Shown here: positions 11,120 through 23,682 of the stretch, piece after piece
Layout of the letters: every line of letters begins with the position of its first letter
Position numbering within the stretch: the stretch's first letter is position 1
From: Kalmusia sp. IMI 367209
Taxonomy: Eukaryota; Ascomycota; Dothideomycetes; Pleosporales; Didymosphaeriaceae
Direction of reading: 5' to 3'
Length of the DNA: 64,000 nucleotides
NCBI GenBank assembly: GCA_027946365.1
Contig: JAPEUQ010000009.1
Coordinates: 682,001-746,000 of the forward strand
The notes under the pieces: model-generated
Told to the model about the DNA's origin: nothing
The model's input: only the letters and a program-made list of their open reading frames with translations
The model's database searches: none
Made by a program: the position numbers and the translations under genes

Positions 11120-13008
11120 ATGACATGTTGAGGCAGAAAATAATGTATATGGGTTGAGACTTGTGAGTCTCCCTTTTGCCACATCTTTGTTGATACGTTT
11201 CATGCCATATACTGGTCGTGTTTTTAAGTGATGATAGTGGTGAGGTAGCCTTTTGGCCTTCTACAACTAAGGCTAGCGCTCGCCGCGCGATTCCGTATTT
11301 CTGTTGGATGATTACGGTAAGGAAGCGTGTAAGAAGTAATTGTATTCAGTGTAGAGATGCTATTGTTAGTAAAGACTTTGGTTTCCTACTTCCCTTGGCG
11401 AAATGCCGCATCTCGCAATCTCGAGCATCTGTTTGACCTGGCCACTGTTCACGATAACGTACCTTACCACACGTGGCTTTTCAAGCGTATCGTGGAAAAG
11501 GGAGGCATGTAAGTAAGCCGACAGGTCATAAACTGGTGGAATGATGGTTTTTATAAATCATCAAATCCACTCAACCAATCACACGCTCTTGTGCCAGTGT
11601 TTGATGAGTACGATGTCGAGGCCAAGAGCCAATATGATGGAGAAGAGCTTGAGCTAGCAATTGCGCCCTCTTTGTAGACAGATGAAGACGGAAATTTGGA
11701 CCATATCAGGTCGCGTCTAGAAGGAGAAAACAGTCACGAGTAATAAGAGTCGGAGGAAAGAAACCTCTCCATTGCTCCAAGAAGAAAAATTTAGGTGATG
11801 AACAACTTGCAGCAAAATAAGCATCAGAATAAGAATGAAAGAAGTCTCGACATTCAAGCAAACAACGCACAGTATTGCTGTGTTGCTGAGAAGTAGGCTC
11901 TTCAGCAGGCCTCGACAAGCAATGCACATGAGGAGTCGATGTACACTAGCAGTAGCAACCTATCGGATGAGGAACTTGGAGACAACAATAGGAGAAGAAT
12001 CTCGAACAAATTTCCGCGTGACCTAATCGACCTACGCTTCAGACGCTCGCGCGCAATCTTTGACGTCGACGTTGACGACACCAGCTCGCTTATGGTCTGA
12101 ACTCCATCCCAACTACGTATAGAGGGCATACCGAGACCCACAATCCGCAGCAGGAGCGTTTCGTGGATTATCGACCTATCCGATTATCATACCGTCAACA
12201 TGGCGAAAGGAAAAGCGCTAATTCCGGTCGAAGAGGAGTATAGTGAAGATAAACCAGCTTTTCATACAAGAAAGAAGCCACGGGGCATGTGAAATACCCT
12301 CTACTGCCACCAATGGCAAGATATAAGCTAGTGAGACCAAGTATAAAAGCTTGAACGAATCATCACGCCTAAAAGGACGCAATGCTCTAGCTTCTTAGAG
12401 CAATATTACCATGAATCTCTCTATTATATAACAAACGCGGAAATCGAACGAGAGCAACTGCATAAGTGTTTTAGATTTACAAACCTATAGAAGCCAAGCA
12501 AGTGCAACGAAATATGCAACTAACCGCTAAAATATGCCTCCAGGCTCAGTTGTGAGCGCTGCCACACTTTCTTAGTGGTAACGCTCTTCACTGACCTGGA
12601 TAGTGCGGAAGAAGCCCTACTTGTTCACCTTTTCCCCCCAGCTCACGTGCTTGGGCTACTTTCACCTAGTTATAACTGTACTGTATAGACGCTGTAGATA
12701 CACGCGAGTATAATCAAGCGGCTGGCATCAGGAAGTAGAGAGTGGGAATAGGCATGGAAGCGGAAGCGGAAGCAGCCATACGCTAGAAATGCTATAGCCC
12801 CACTTAATCAGGCTGCCTTCGATGAATGTATGACAGATAGCTGGAAAGTTCACGATGTGCTTGAATCTGCCTTATCGATGTAAACAGACGATGGCGCTTA
12901 TTTTTCCAACTACAAAGCACTATTATAATTTCAGTTCGACTTCCTCGCGTCGCTCCTCCACACTTCAAATATTCGCATCGCCTTATATATTCGTTCATTA
13001 CTCATTCC
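11120..13008. other. Gene-free, AT-rich and probably decayed region
   Basis: About 1.9 kb without a supportable gene. Short open frames (11218-11436, 11835-12026, 12855-13046) lack any similarity. Acidic stretches readable around 11600-11700 (F-D-E-Y-D-V-E-A-K-S) end in stops and could be the tail of an old transposable element, but nothing identifies it. A small GGAAGC triplet repeat lies near 12758-12772. Confidence 0.5.
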
Positions 13009-15456
13009 CTATGCTTTCCCCACTCCTTCCTCCCTCTTCACCCTGAAGAACGCTAGCTTTGCGAAGCGCCCCAGGGTCCCCCAGAAGTGCCGCCCGGCAG
13101 GATGTTCCATGATCCTCTCGAGCAATTTTACGACCGCAATTCTAACGTCCTGGCGCGGATGGAACAGCCCCAGACTCAAGTAGAACAAGCCCGAATTAGT
13201 CTCCGGGATGACACACAGCAGCTGCAGAATAGTATCATACTGCAGTTGCTCGCCTGGCCTGCGATCGGGATCATTCGCAATGGTAAGCGACTGAGAAGTA
13301 GTAGTGCGAGTAAGGTCTGTGTCGGACGAAGAGGAGACGTGGCCGGCTTCCTCGACGCAGCGACCAAGCGCGAGGTATATGGCTGCAGACTGCTCGTGCG
13401 TGAGCTTGAGACAGCGGAGCTTGTCGTGCTGGTGGTGCAGGTCGATGCCCCGGACGGGCCGCTTCTCCCACTGACGCGCCAAGTCCTGGATGAAGCTATA
13501 GTACGAGCGGGTGTTGCGCCAGCCCTCCACGCGGTGCACGTTTGCTGCCAATTCGCGCAGTTTGGAGAGCTCGTCGGGCCAGACGAAACCGTGGCCAGAG
13601 ACACCATAAACGGCTTCATCGGTGGCATGGGAGCCAACGAAGAGGGCGGAGGCACCATACACGGTTTCCTCGAAGGCAGCAGCAATGCGAGCGAACTTGA
13701 GGACCCAGGAGCGCCACTTGGCACGAATCGCGTTTTCACCGTGGCGGTTGGCGATGCTGGCAAGGAGGGTTTCCATAAAGTGCGTATCGCCAGTAGGGTC
13801 AGATGCGTGTTTGCTGTCACTGCCGGAGGGGTAGATGCCGACGGGAATACCCTGGGATTGGAAGAAGACTTGGCCTTCAGTTGGTTGGGGCAATTCTATT
13901 TTATTACTGATTTTCATGCGGCCGGTGGGGAGGTCGCAGAGGAGGTCCCACCATTCGGGTTTGTAAGAGAAAGCAGGATTCGTGACACCAGCGATAAAGC
14001 CGGGGACTTTCAGGAGGTCATCGACTTTGGTGAGGTCGGTGTAGGGAAAGGCGTGGCGGACGAAGCCACGGAGCATGCCGCCGGAGGCTAGGGCGCAGGC
14101 TGCTAGGACGGCTTCTGCCACTTCGCCTGAAGGTCGGTTGTGGCCGATGAAGATGATTCGCTTCTGTGTGAGGAGAGCGTTTACTAGGACAATGATGGGG
14201 TGTGTATAGGCGCCACTTGTTGTCAGATGAGGATGAAGAGCAAAAGGTTGCGGCTGGGTCGTGTGAGGTGTAGAAAAGGTTTGAATGAGCTTGATGAGGG
14301 AAAAGTCGCCGACAGTCTCGGGACTCAGTGCAGTGGGGACTTTAATGGGAACCGGCACGCCGTTGTAAAGGACCTTTGACTCGAATTCATGGGTATCTCG
14401 TGGTGGTATGTAATGTTTCCGTGGAAGGTCGGAGGATTCAGAAGGGAGAGAGTCTCGCTTAGCGTCCTCGGCTTTGCGCTGGCGTATAATTTGCTCGAAT
14501 TTCTCGATGAACATGTCCTTCGCATCGGAGGCTTGTAGGACAAAGTTCTCGTATATTGAAAGCTTAGGGAGCAATGATAGGTCCATGGCATTGAGGGAAT
14601 TGTAAAGAGATGCCAGAGTCTCCATTACTGGAGCTCGGAAGTATTCTTCAAGGGCGAGTAGTAATAATGGTTTGTAAATGTGCAGGAAGGGATGTCTCGT
14701 GCATATTGCCATGGCTTTTACGATGGCTCCTCTGCGTGTTGTCAGCTAGGAAGACAGGGAGAAGAAGAATGGAACCTACCTCTTCACGGTGTTATCCTGC
14801 TTGGTGTTTACCAGGTTCAGTACATATACTAGTGGCGGTCCGTCCGGGTCCATCTCGTTCTCGCTCTCTGTGTAGTCGTCTTCATCGTCCAGCGTGTCCG
14901 CTTCCTCAGCCCCATCCGTGCTGTCCTCCCCATCCACATCCCCGTTCTCTTTCCGCTTGCCCTTCCGCCGCCTCTCTCTCCGTGCCTCCTTTTCTTCCTC
15001 CTCGCCAGTCGTATCCTTGTGCAGAAAGAAAATGGTCCAATCTTGGCTCCTCACATGGGCCTGATCCGGTAACATGAGCTCTGCCAGCATAGTCTCGTCT
15101 CCGCTTATGGGTCCCGGATACTGATGCTCCATGACCGACCCGCGGTCAATGTCGAACGACGCGACCAGAATGTACTCGACATGGTTCTCGAGCGAATCGG
15201 CGGGGTACTGGAGGCGCAGCCGGGCATGCTTTACGTCTCCAAGCGACGAGTCGACCGACGAGTCGACCGAGACGTCGTCTTCACGGACCATGGGCGGCTG
15301 TGGCGATCGCGGCGGTCGCTTGCTCTCATTCCGGAGGGAGATGGCGGAGGGTGAGCGCGAGGGCGGAAAGGACGAAAAGGAGGGCTGACGCTGCAGTTGA
15401 GGCTGAGCTGACGGTGAGGGCCCGCCGTTTGGGCGCTGTTGCATGACTTCAGCCAT
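13009..15456 (-). CDS. AFI1: Afi1-like Arf3-interacting polarity protein (Afi1 docking and SPA domains)
   Basis: Exon 1 is 15456-14780 and exon 2 is 14731-13009 (GTAGGT...GCAG, phase 2), giving 799 residues. Residues about 78-150 ([30 protein letters not shown] in two halves, then [23 protein letters not shown]) match the Afi1 N-terminal docking domain. After an acidic, charged insert (about 160-210), the segment [21 protein letters not shown] leads into the SPA (stabilisation of polarity axis) domain ([47 protein letters not shown]). The yeast homologue binds Arf3 GTPase and helps keep polarised growth sites; the fold is DENN-related. The N-terminal 75 residues are Ser/Pro-rich. The gene is divergent from the EF-hand gene, with a shared 465-bp spacer. 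Confidence 0.88.
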
Positions 15457-15921
15457 GAGGAGGGTGGGCAGCTGGGTGCTATCGGGTCAATGCCTCCAGC
15501 ATGGTGTGATGTGATGTTTAGTAGCGCTAGAGAGCCCCTCGTTGCGCCGGACTCTATTCCGCGAAGCGCGTTTCAGATGGATGCGACAGACGAGGGGGTC
15601 GAGTATGGCAATGCTTGTTGGGCGTCAGGCTATGGGAGAATAGCGAACGTCTGGAGAGCTTTGCGGATTGGCTTGTCACATGCGCAAACGGGCGTCCAGG
15701 AGGCGCAGGCGGGGGAGGATGGTGGGAGGTGAATGTGGACCCAAACCGCTGTTTCAGGGTCCGCTATCGATAACGCCTTGCCGCATTGGCGCGTTCGCTC
15801 GGAGGTTTTGCAGCGGCGTTGCCAGGGAATCGCCCGCGCGTCAACACCAACAAACACGCGACATCATCGTGATCGCATCTCGAACATCAACCCTTTTGTC
15901 TCAGCACCGCGAAAATACAGC
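15457..15921. promoter_or_regulatory. Shared divergent promoter (AFI1-like / EF-hand genes)
   Basis: 465 bp separate the two divergent start codons. The stretch is GC-rich near 15690-15730 and no TATA box is evident. Bidirectional promoter activity is inferred only from gene orientation. Confidence 0.5.
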
Positions 15922-16970
15922 ATGGTACGACCACAATTCCCAATACACGATTCATTTGCTAAGTAGTACAGTCGACCACGCCCACGCCCTACAAGCCCTT
16001 CCCGCTCTCCTTCAACAGCCCGCGCACCTCGCCCTTCCGCCGGCCCAGCACCCTCGGACAGTCCCCAACAGGCTCGCCGTCAACTCCTCGCCCCGCCACG
16101 CCGACCAGCTCGCCGTTGAAACCCACACCTGGCAACACGCCCTTACAGACCCCCCTGCGAAAGTCGACAGCGAGCAATGCTTCGCAGAACCCGCCCGCCT
16201 GGCTAAACACGCGAGGGTCGTCGACTGAGCCAGAATTGCCCAAGTCACCCACGCGACATGTTTCCACATCCACGCAGCACACCATCAGAGCCTCTAACAC
16301 GGCCTCGATCGCGGCGCGCTTCGATGGCGGAGCGAGTACACCTCCACTAGGCCGTCCGGCCGAGCGACCTGTGGAAAGGACTATAGAACCAGTAGCACGA
16401 CCAACAGCACGACCGGCCATGGCTCCCCGGACAAGCTCCACAGACGCCCTGTCCAAGCTTCCGCCCCCGCTCCTCCACAGCATGCGCGAGTCCTTCAGCG
16501 TGCTGGACCGCAACAACAGCGGACATGTAGACGCAGCAGACGTCGCAGAGATGCTATCTCAGCTCGGTCTCAGTGCGACTCCATCGACCCTGGCATCGTA
16601 CTTTCCGGATGGCGCGAAGTCGATCAACCTGGCGACGTACCTCAGCACGCTTTCAGATCTGCTTTCGGGGCTCTCACATCAAAGCGAGCTCAATGCCGCA
16701 TTCGAAGCATTCGACGATGGCGACGACGGCCAGATTGATCTGGGAGAGTTGAAAGATGCGCTGCTGCATACGGCGCCCGAACCTGGCGAACGGATGCTGA
16801 CGGAGCGTGAAATCGACATGGTCGTAGAAGGCTTCAGCGGCAGAAGAGCGTTTGGAAAGGGAGGCAAAGGACTAGGCCGAGGCGAAGTCTTCAGGTATCA
16901 AGAGTTCGTCGCCAGTGTTACTGGCGGCGGAAATGCCGAAAACGCGTCCGGAGCGGTTGCGCCGGCATGA
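15922..16970 (+). CDS. EF-hand protein with long disordered N-terminus
   Basis: The conserved body is open from 15972 to 16970 and lacks its own ATG. The best model uses the ATG at 15922-15924 followed at once by a donor (GTACGA). The intron is 15925-15971, with a GCTAAG branch site and an ACAG acceptor, so the first coding exon is only the start codon. The product has 333 residues. The first 150 or so are Pro/Ser/Thr/Arg-rich (S-T-T-P-T-P-Y-K-P-F-P...). Two EF-hand loops follow: DRNNSGHVDAAD at about 180-191 and DDGDDGQIDLGE at about 249-260. These resemble the myosin regulatory-light-chain/Cdc4 layout of fungal calcium-binding proteins. The Gly-rich insert (FGKGGKGLGRGE) near the C-terminus is unusual. 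Calcium binding is inferred from the loop acids. Confidence 0.78.
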
Positions 16971-19211
16971 AGTGGAGGAAATCCGTATAATATTGCATTG
17001 GATCGGCGTTCAGATGGGTTTGGGGGGATACTGGGCTAATTGATGAGGATTGGGCAGCATAGGAATATTATGAAGTTTTGGTTGTATGTTATAGCTTCAC
17101 GATGTTGAACTGTGACGGAAGAGATAGTCAACCAACCGTCATCACTGGTGTATATTGATGACTAACCGCTATAATTCAGGGAGATTATTTCTCTCACTCA
17201 CATCGACCATCATATCATCCATCTTGATCCAGTCCTTTTGTCTGCCGCCTACTCCCTAAGCATCCAATACCGAAGTATCCCGCTGTCTCGCCTATTCGAT
17301 TCCCATCTAGCACATATACTCTGTGACCGCCTGACACCTCCAAACTTCTTCAGGGCCGACTCCCGCCCACCTCATACTCCCTCAATAACTCCCTTCTGCC
17401 AACCGAACTCCCTTCCCCATCATCGCAGTCTTCGCCGCATCATGCATCGCCGCTCCCACCGACTTACACCGCTCCCGCATCACCCATGGATCATGCACGC
17501 CCTCGCGCCGCGACACGCGAGTTCACCTTGCCAGACCCAACATTTTAATACATAGCGAACACTACTTCCTCACTATCAGCATTAGCAAGGACAAGACGAC
17601 GGTCTCCCCACGCATTACCTTCTCTAGACTAGCATTAGCAACAGCTACATCTAGTATTTTTGTCAGCAAGTTAGCCAGAAACCGAAAGATGACCCACCGC
17701 CTGGTGCATTGATACGCTCAATAGTCATGCGTATGCTAGAGTTATGATCGTCGTATATTTCCTGGGACAACTCAAAGTGAGCGAGATCAATGTGTAGACG
17801 GGCCTCGCCATCATGGTTGTCAGAGCGGTAGCCCTCCACGAAGACATGTTCAATGCCCGGTAAGAAGAACTAGTGCTGGAACAGGCCTCGTTGAAGGTCT
17901 CGAAAGCGCTCAAGATGCCCTTTGAGAGGGCCTTGCGGCAGCGCTATCAGCGATCAGTACGCTATTCACTGGTTGACTGCTACCCACGGCAACCGTATCG
18001 TGAGAGTACTGTTGATGTGTTACTATTTCTTCATGACAGTGCTCCAATTTCAGCGCAGCTACCGTAACAAGTGTGCTATACGTCAGCAAGAGGGCTCTTA
18101 CGGTGGTACTTACGGTTGTACTTACAAGAGGCATAGGCAGCAGACGGCTTTATGGATAGATTTCTGAATGACCCAATCATTTACTCCTTGCACTTTCTGA
18201 CTCGTGAAGTATATCTTGGGCGGATCCAAGCTTCTTGAGTCGTAATCTTGTTACGAAGCTGGCGTATGAACATTCAGCTCGCACGCCGACATTTGCTAGT
18301 CCTTATATAGCTCTAGACTACGTACAGCACTCGTAGCCAGCACAACATCAAGGCTTGTCATAGAGACCGGGCGATACAAGCAATATATCTGTGTAGGCAG
18401 TGCAGGAAATTGAAATTTGGGAACTGTCGGATTACTCATGCTTACAGCAACCACTTGTCCTGCTACCTCCCTATACGTATCTACCACTCATCAACATGCT
18501 TTCCAAGCACGCTCCCATGTCCCTATAGCTAGTTGCCTCATCTCCCCCCTTAGCACTACGAACATCGCCATCGAAGCCAATGCACCTAACATTGCCATAT
18601 CTCAGTACGCATCCCTCATTGACTTACCATACCTCTTCCCAGTGATCTTTAGAAAATCTGCCGGCGCATTCCCATTCAGGAACTCCGTCTTATGCACCTC
18701 TTTACCTAAAAACTTATACAAGGGCATGCCGCACTTTTGGATAACCGAGTTGTTGCAGCGCCTGCTTTAGCGAGTCCTGTGTGTGGATATAGCTTGCAAG
18801 TAAGTGTGGCCAAATTTTGGAGACCACTGCCTACTGTGCCGGACCGTGCCGGGCCGACGCATATGATCAGTAGAGGCCTAGTACGAGCCCTGTCGGGTAC
18901 AGGTATCTCGTAAAGACGTCCGAAGACGGCATCGATTGCGCTCACAGTAAAAGCAGGCATTATGGAAGTGGCTTGATCCAAGAGTACGAACAATACTGCG
19001 AACGTTTTCTTTTACGCGCTAAGAATGTTAGAGACGTGAGCTGGTGTGCTTCGCTGATGTAGTTGTTCCATTTCTTAATAAGCTCCCTGATCCTTCGTTC
19101 GTTCGGCTATGTCTCCAGCTAGCATCGTGGAGGTTAGATCGAACGTTGATCTAAAGTAAGAAGAAACGAGTGGAGAGTTTCTCGTGTGCATTATACACAA
19201 GTATGCGTGTC
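16971..19211. other. Long gene-free region
   Basis: About 2.2 kb with no gene I can support. Open frames at 17238-17555 (Pro/His/Ser-rich, plus), 17910-18134 (minus), 18417-18770 (plus) and 18706-18993 (minus) have no recognisable similarity. A 12-bp imperfect repeat (TACGGTGGTACT / TACGGTTGTACT) lies near 18098-18125. The region may contain decayed transposon DNA, but no terminal repeats are obvious. Confidence 0.5.
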
Positions 19212-21663
19212 CTACACTGTGGATCCATTCCACAGACTTTCAAAGAACACATTATTGTCGAACCCGTTCTGCAAAGGGAGGGTGTCCATGAGCTCCTCAA
19301 ATCCCGTCATGTCGATATCGAACTCGGTGTTGCTCCAAACCTCATCACCCAGTGGGGCCTCCTCAGGCGTTGGTGATGACCGGGGAGGCGCTGGCGTGCC
19401 AGCAGTAGAAGCAGCATCAGCAAGAGCCTGAGGAGCAATATTTGGAGGGAAATCAGGGTTTTTAGCACGCAAGTCTAGTCTTGTAGTATCAGACTTCTTT
19501 GCATGTTCTTGTAGTAGCGTGGTAAGGAGTCGAATGCCATGAGCAGCAACGGAGCTCGTCGGCCATTGTTCGAGAATCTTAATCGCTTTTTCAATCCATT
19601 CGTGACCTTCTACTGCCTCTGGTTCATGATTCAAGCGATGGAAGAGGTCGAGACCTAGGCAGAGGCCGGCTGTAACGACGAACGCCTACCATTGACTGTC
19701 AGTCACCAGCACAGTACCACGTGATAGGAATACCTACTTGTTCAACCCACCATTGCGGTTCTTTGGGGTGTCGTCTCTCCATAGCTTCGAGAATCGTCTT
19801 CGCGCTACTTATACAGGCCCATCGTGAGTAAGTGAAGCGAGCATCTTTGAAACTTCTCCCCAGAAAGCTCTGGTGAATCATGATAATCTTATGTGCAGAA
19901 GAGGCGTGATAGGACCTCCTGGCCCACGCACTCCACTCAGGCCAAGCTGGATCAAAAGGCGAGTTCGAATTGAGCCATATGGGCATTCGTTCGATGGCCA
20001 GTCCCCGCATAACGGCATCGTATCTTAATACAACGTTGTACTTGGCCGAAATATCTTGAGCATCTAGCATGTCGTCAAGGTAACGCACTAATGCATGAGC
20101 AATCTCGTTCAGGTAATTACTGATGGATGTAAATGTCGGTATTCGATCATTATGTATCGGTTCCCATGTCTCTTCGTTGAAATGGCGGGGTGGAATTGAG
20201 GTATAGTGTCGCTTCTGTTGTGTGTACATTCCTTGTGAAGTCGAACAAAGCCAATCTTGAGATGTGAGAGCACTCCAAACTCTTCTGCCCATCTCACGCT
20301 GTATAAGGGCATCTTTCTGTTCCGGCGTCATCTGTGAAGTAGGCATTGTGTCTTCGGGGTGTGGGCCAAGCCTATCAAATTAGCCAGATGAGATGGGTGC
20401 TTCCGCTTCTCAATACTCACTTATTTAGACCAAGTCCTCTTGCAATTACGGTTGAAGAAGCTTGGTAAACAGCCCATTCCTTCGCAGACCCTACCAAATG
20501 TTCCGAAGTGTGCATGTTGAGAATGGCTTGAACGGAGAAAATATGGTGCCTCGAAGCATAATCGCCAAGCTGCAAACAGGAGATGAGAGACTTGCCCCAT
20601 TGCCGAGATAACTTCAGCTTCTCTGCGTCGGAGAAGCCCCAAGAGGCAGAAATCTCTTCGGGAGACCCAATTATGCTTGCTGACATGATTGAGAACAGTA
20701 ATGCACACCATCTCCAATCGTGATTACGAATGTCAAATTGATGAGAATCTCCATAGGCTTCCAGCAAGGCTTTTCGGAATGTAGGGCCATGGTAAATACC
20801 ACCGATCCAGTAGCTCATACAATGATGATGGTAATCAACTAAGTGAAGTACTTGATCTTTCGAAGGAAGAAGAGACTGAAGGTGGTACACTTCTACGGCT
20901 TGCGCGGCAGGCGAGAAGCTGTCAGTCGACGCTTCGTCCAGGACGGTCTTCGTGCGGCTCTGGTTGAGGGTCTGTTCCATCAGTGTCTGATTCCGAGAGT
21001 ATTCCTCTTTTTCGTTAAGCAGCGTCCCCATGCTGATATTTGCGAATTCTGATCTTCCGTATGTGATGAAATCCACGTTGGTCGATGAAGGTGTGGGAAG
21101 CTCAGACGAGTCTCGCACGCCATCTGATGAAATAGAAAAGGAGCGATCATGAGATGGATCATTTCCGCCCTGCAAATGAAAAGATGACAATTAGCCGATC
21201 TGTTCATGAAGTCAATAGCACTTGGACTGTTCACCTGGTTGATCGCTGTTTTAGTCCGGAATTGTAGAGGCAATTGACCAGCTGGCCATGCATGCTGGCC
21301 GCCTGATGGTGAAACTTCAGACGAAGTACTTGGGTCGGTAAGACCTTGAGATGTCGTTGGTGAAGGCTTCTTGGGATCTATTGTAGTGCAGGGTGAGTGG
21401 CTGTTTCGAGAAGCACGATCATCATTATTGGCTAACATACATCTGCGATGAACCGCCGGGTTATAGCCTTCCTTCCATTCAGTCGTACAAAGACTAGACG
21501 AGGGTTTAATATTAGCAGCAAATTACTCGCGAGGCTGCATCGCACAACCAAAGATTACTCACTGTGCTTCTTTATTTTGCACACAGCGGGTGCACGGGCT
21601 CTTTCGATCGCACTTCTGCCGACGTTGAGAGCATCTTGTGCAAGTCTGGCGCTGTTTGGGCAT
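19212..21663 (-). CDS. Zn2Cys6 fungal-specific transcription factor
   Basis: Five exons, all in phase with GT..AG introns: 21663-21563, 21493-21235, 21169-20421, 20371-19738 and 19685-19212; 738 residues. The N-terminus holds a complete zinc cluster, C8-x2-C11-x6-C18-x5-C24-x2-C27-x8-C36, split by the first intron (CTRCSQRRQKC / CTRC / LC). It is followed by the EWKEGYNPAVHRR linker typical of one subgroup. The middle region (about 195-560) is the fungal-specific trans domain: YHHHCMSYWIGGIYHGPTF, MGRRVWSALTSQDW, FTSISNYLNEIAHALVRYLDDM. The C-terminal 120 residues are acidic and a likely activation region. It is nuclear and should bind CGG-type sites. It sits 580 bp from, and in tandem with, an MFS transporter that it might regulate. 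Confidence 0.92.
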
Positions 21664-22242
21664 GTCCACTAAGCGCAATTATCGAGGATCAGTTGACTAT
21701 AAGCTCTAGGGAGCGGGTCTGGTAAGTAGTGGTAGTGTACGAGACGGTGCTCTGATTCGGCGGGAGCGGCTTCCTTCTCTCTGGGCACAGCGAACCTGCA
21801 CCTAACTAGACGAGATGAGCCTGTACAGCACTGATTGGGCTTCAGGCCAAGAGCGGAAGTCGTACGTTGGATGGCGATGGGGCACGCGGAGATGGATGCT
21901 TTGTTGTCCGAAGAGGTGTTGTACGAAAAGCGTACAACGCTAGTGCTTAGTCTTTTCCATATGCGGGAAGGTCAAAAGATCTCGCGCATCAGATCTTGCC
22001 CCAGGCACCGGGCATCGGGATCTTGGGATGAGAAGTTCTATTTCTATGGAATATTCTTTGAATCTAGGAGGGTAGACTTGGTTTTACATGCCGAAAAGAT
22101 GCTGTAGACAGCCAGTTCGCTGCCATAGGTCGCACTCGTCCCATAGAACTTACCTAAAAATCAATAGCATCATACATGTCTGCGCCTGTCTATCTCTGCT
22201 TCCACTTCCGCCTTTTCTTCAATTCCTATTTCGATTCCCTCT
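21664..22242. other. Spacer between transcription factor and transporter
   Basis: Holds the promoter of the transcription factor and the 3' flank of the transporter gene. An open frame at 21835-22107 has no recognisable similarity. Confidence 0.5.
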
Positions 22243-23682
22243 TTATGCAATCGTAAACACCTTCCAACCTGTGACCACCATCCTCGTAAGCACAAACAAC
22301 ACCCCTCCAACCATCATCACCACCCCCGCAAAGATGTTGAGTTTATCAAAATTAGTGCCGTCTACCAGTGCGCCGGCAATAGGATTGCCAACCAGACCAG
22401 CAAAGCTGACACTTGAGAAGAGCACCCCAGTGCGGACGCCAATCTCTTGGACGTGGGAGATCCTCGCGACCTGCGCCGGCGCGAGCGAGACGAATCCTCC
22501 AGATGCGAAACCGTAAAGGGCCGCGAAGGCGATGTAGGCTGCGTTACCGGATGCAGGTAGCCCTAATGCCAGGCAGAGAATTGCGGCGAAGAAGGCCATA
22601 ATAAATTGGAGGTTGAAGGGTCCAAATTTATCGGCAAGGGCGCCTGGTATTATACGCCCGAAAATACTACTTCAAGTCAGAAACGTATCACATAAATGAG
22701 TGCCAGCTTGTACGTACCTAGCTGCATTCAAGACAGCGAGAAGATAGCTAGCCAGATGTGTGGACATGCCGTTCGCCATCGCCTCTACCTCGATGAAATT
22801 GATTGGTATGAAGAGGCCGAGGAAGAAAATGAAAGCAGCGACGACCATTACGGTGAACCTGAGGTCTTGGAAGGGCTCGATGAAGACCTTGAGTTCGAAG
22901 GCGCGAGTCTTCGGTGGCAGGCGCGACTTAACGGTCGCGAAAGCGATGAGCATTAGTCCGAGAATCATAAAAGCGAAAGTACGCCTGCAGAGTTTAGCAG
23001 CAATTTGTAATGTTGTCTGGGAGAATCCTTACATAGTCCAACCAAAGCCAATTTGTGGGATAAGATGCGACGCCATGATGGGGAATATGATACCGCCCAG
23101 TCCACTCCCAGCTGCCACGACTCCGTATGCGAGACCCCTTTTCTTTAGGAACCACGTCGGCAGGCTGCTGACAGCCGCGTTAAAAATACAATTGAGACCC
23201 AACGGACTGCAGATTCCTTGTGCCAGGATGAACTGCCAATACTCCTTGCAAAGGCTTGTCATCATGAGCCCAAGCACGTGGAAGAATGTGCCTGCGATGA
23301 TCAAGTACTTTGGTCCGTGGTTATCGTAGAGAAACCCGACAATAGGGCCAGGGAAGAACATGACGAAGATCTGCAGCGAAGAGATCCACGCAATCTGCGA
23401 GGAAGAGTGATCGCGCAGCTGGTTAGCCTGGTAGTAGTTTTGGAAGATGCCGACGCAGTTGAGCCACCCGAAGCTGCAGAACAGGCAGCAGAATGCGCCC
23501 AGAAGGCACAAGAAGGCGTCTTTCCCCCCATCAGGGAACTGGCTGGGATGCCATGGATTGACGGGCTCAGAGGGCGTTTGAGAATTGTCAGGTACTTTTT
23601 CTGATGGACCTCGCTCAATGTCTGGCTCTTTTTCGCGGATCGAATCATCCCCCGAGATGGTAGAACTGGGTGGGTGAGACAT
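22243..23682 (-). CDS. MFS transporter, monocarboxylate-permease type
   Basis: Exons 23682-23033, 22984-22718 and 22666-22243 join in phase (GTAAGG...TGCAG and GTACGT...GTAG), giving 446 residues. The protein has a hydrophilic N-terminus (about 45 residues) and then 12 predicted membrane spans, starting at DAFLCLLGAFCCLFCSFGW. Signature stretches are GWLNCVGIFQNYY, LYDNHGPKYLIIAGTF, GLAYGVVAAGSGLGGIIFP and the IFGRIIPGALADKFGPFN loop. All fit the fungal Mch/monocarboxylate-type family at the plasma membrane. The substrate is not predictable. The same frame is open upstream to an ATG at 24063, but that extension has no family-like sequence and I treat it as 5' leader. The neighbour on the same strand is a Zn2Cys6 factor. 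Confidence 0.9.

Noticed and set aside
13087..14091. 334-codon open frame on the plus strand
   Set aside because: It is antisense to the AFI1-like gene, which has clear domains in the other strand; this frame has no family.
17238..17555. 105-codon Pro/His/Ser-rich frame
   Set aside because: CT-rich sequence gives open frames by composition; no start context, intron or similarity.
18098..18125. 12-bp repeats as a possible CRISPR-like or protein-repeat element
   Set aside because: Only two imperfect copies in eukaryotic DNA; no function follows.
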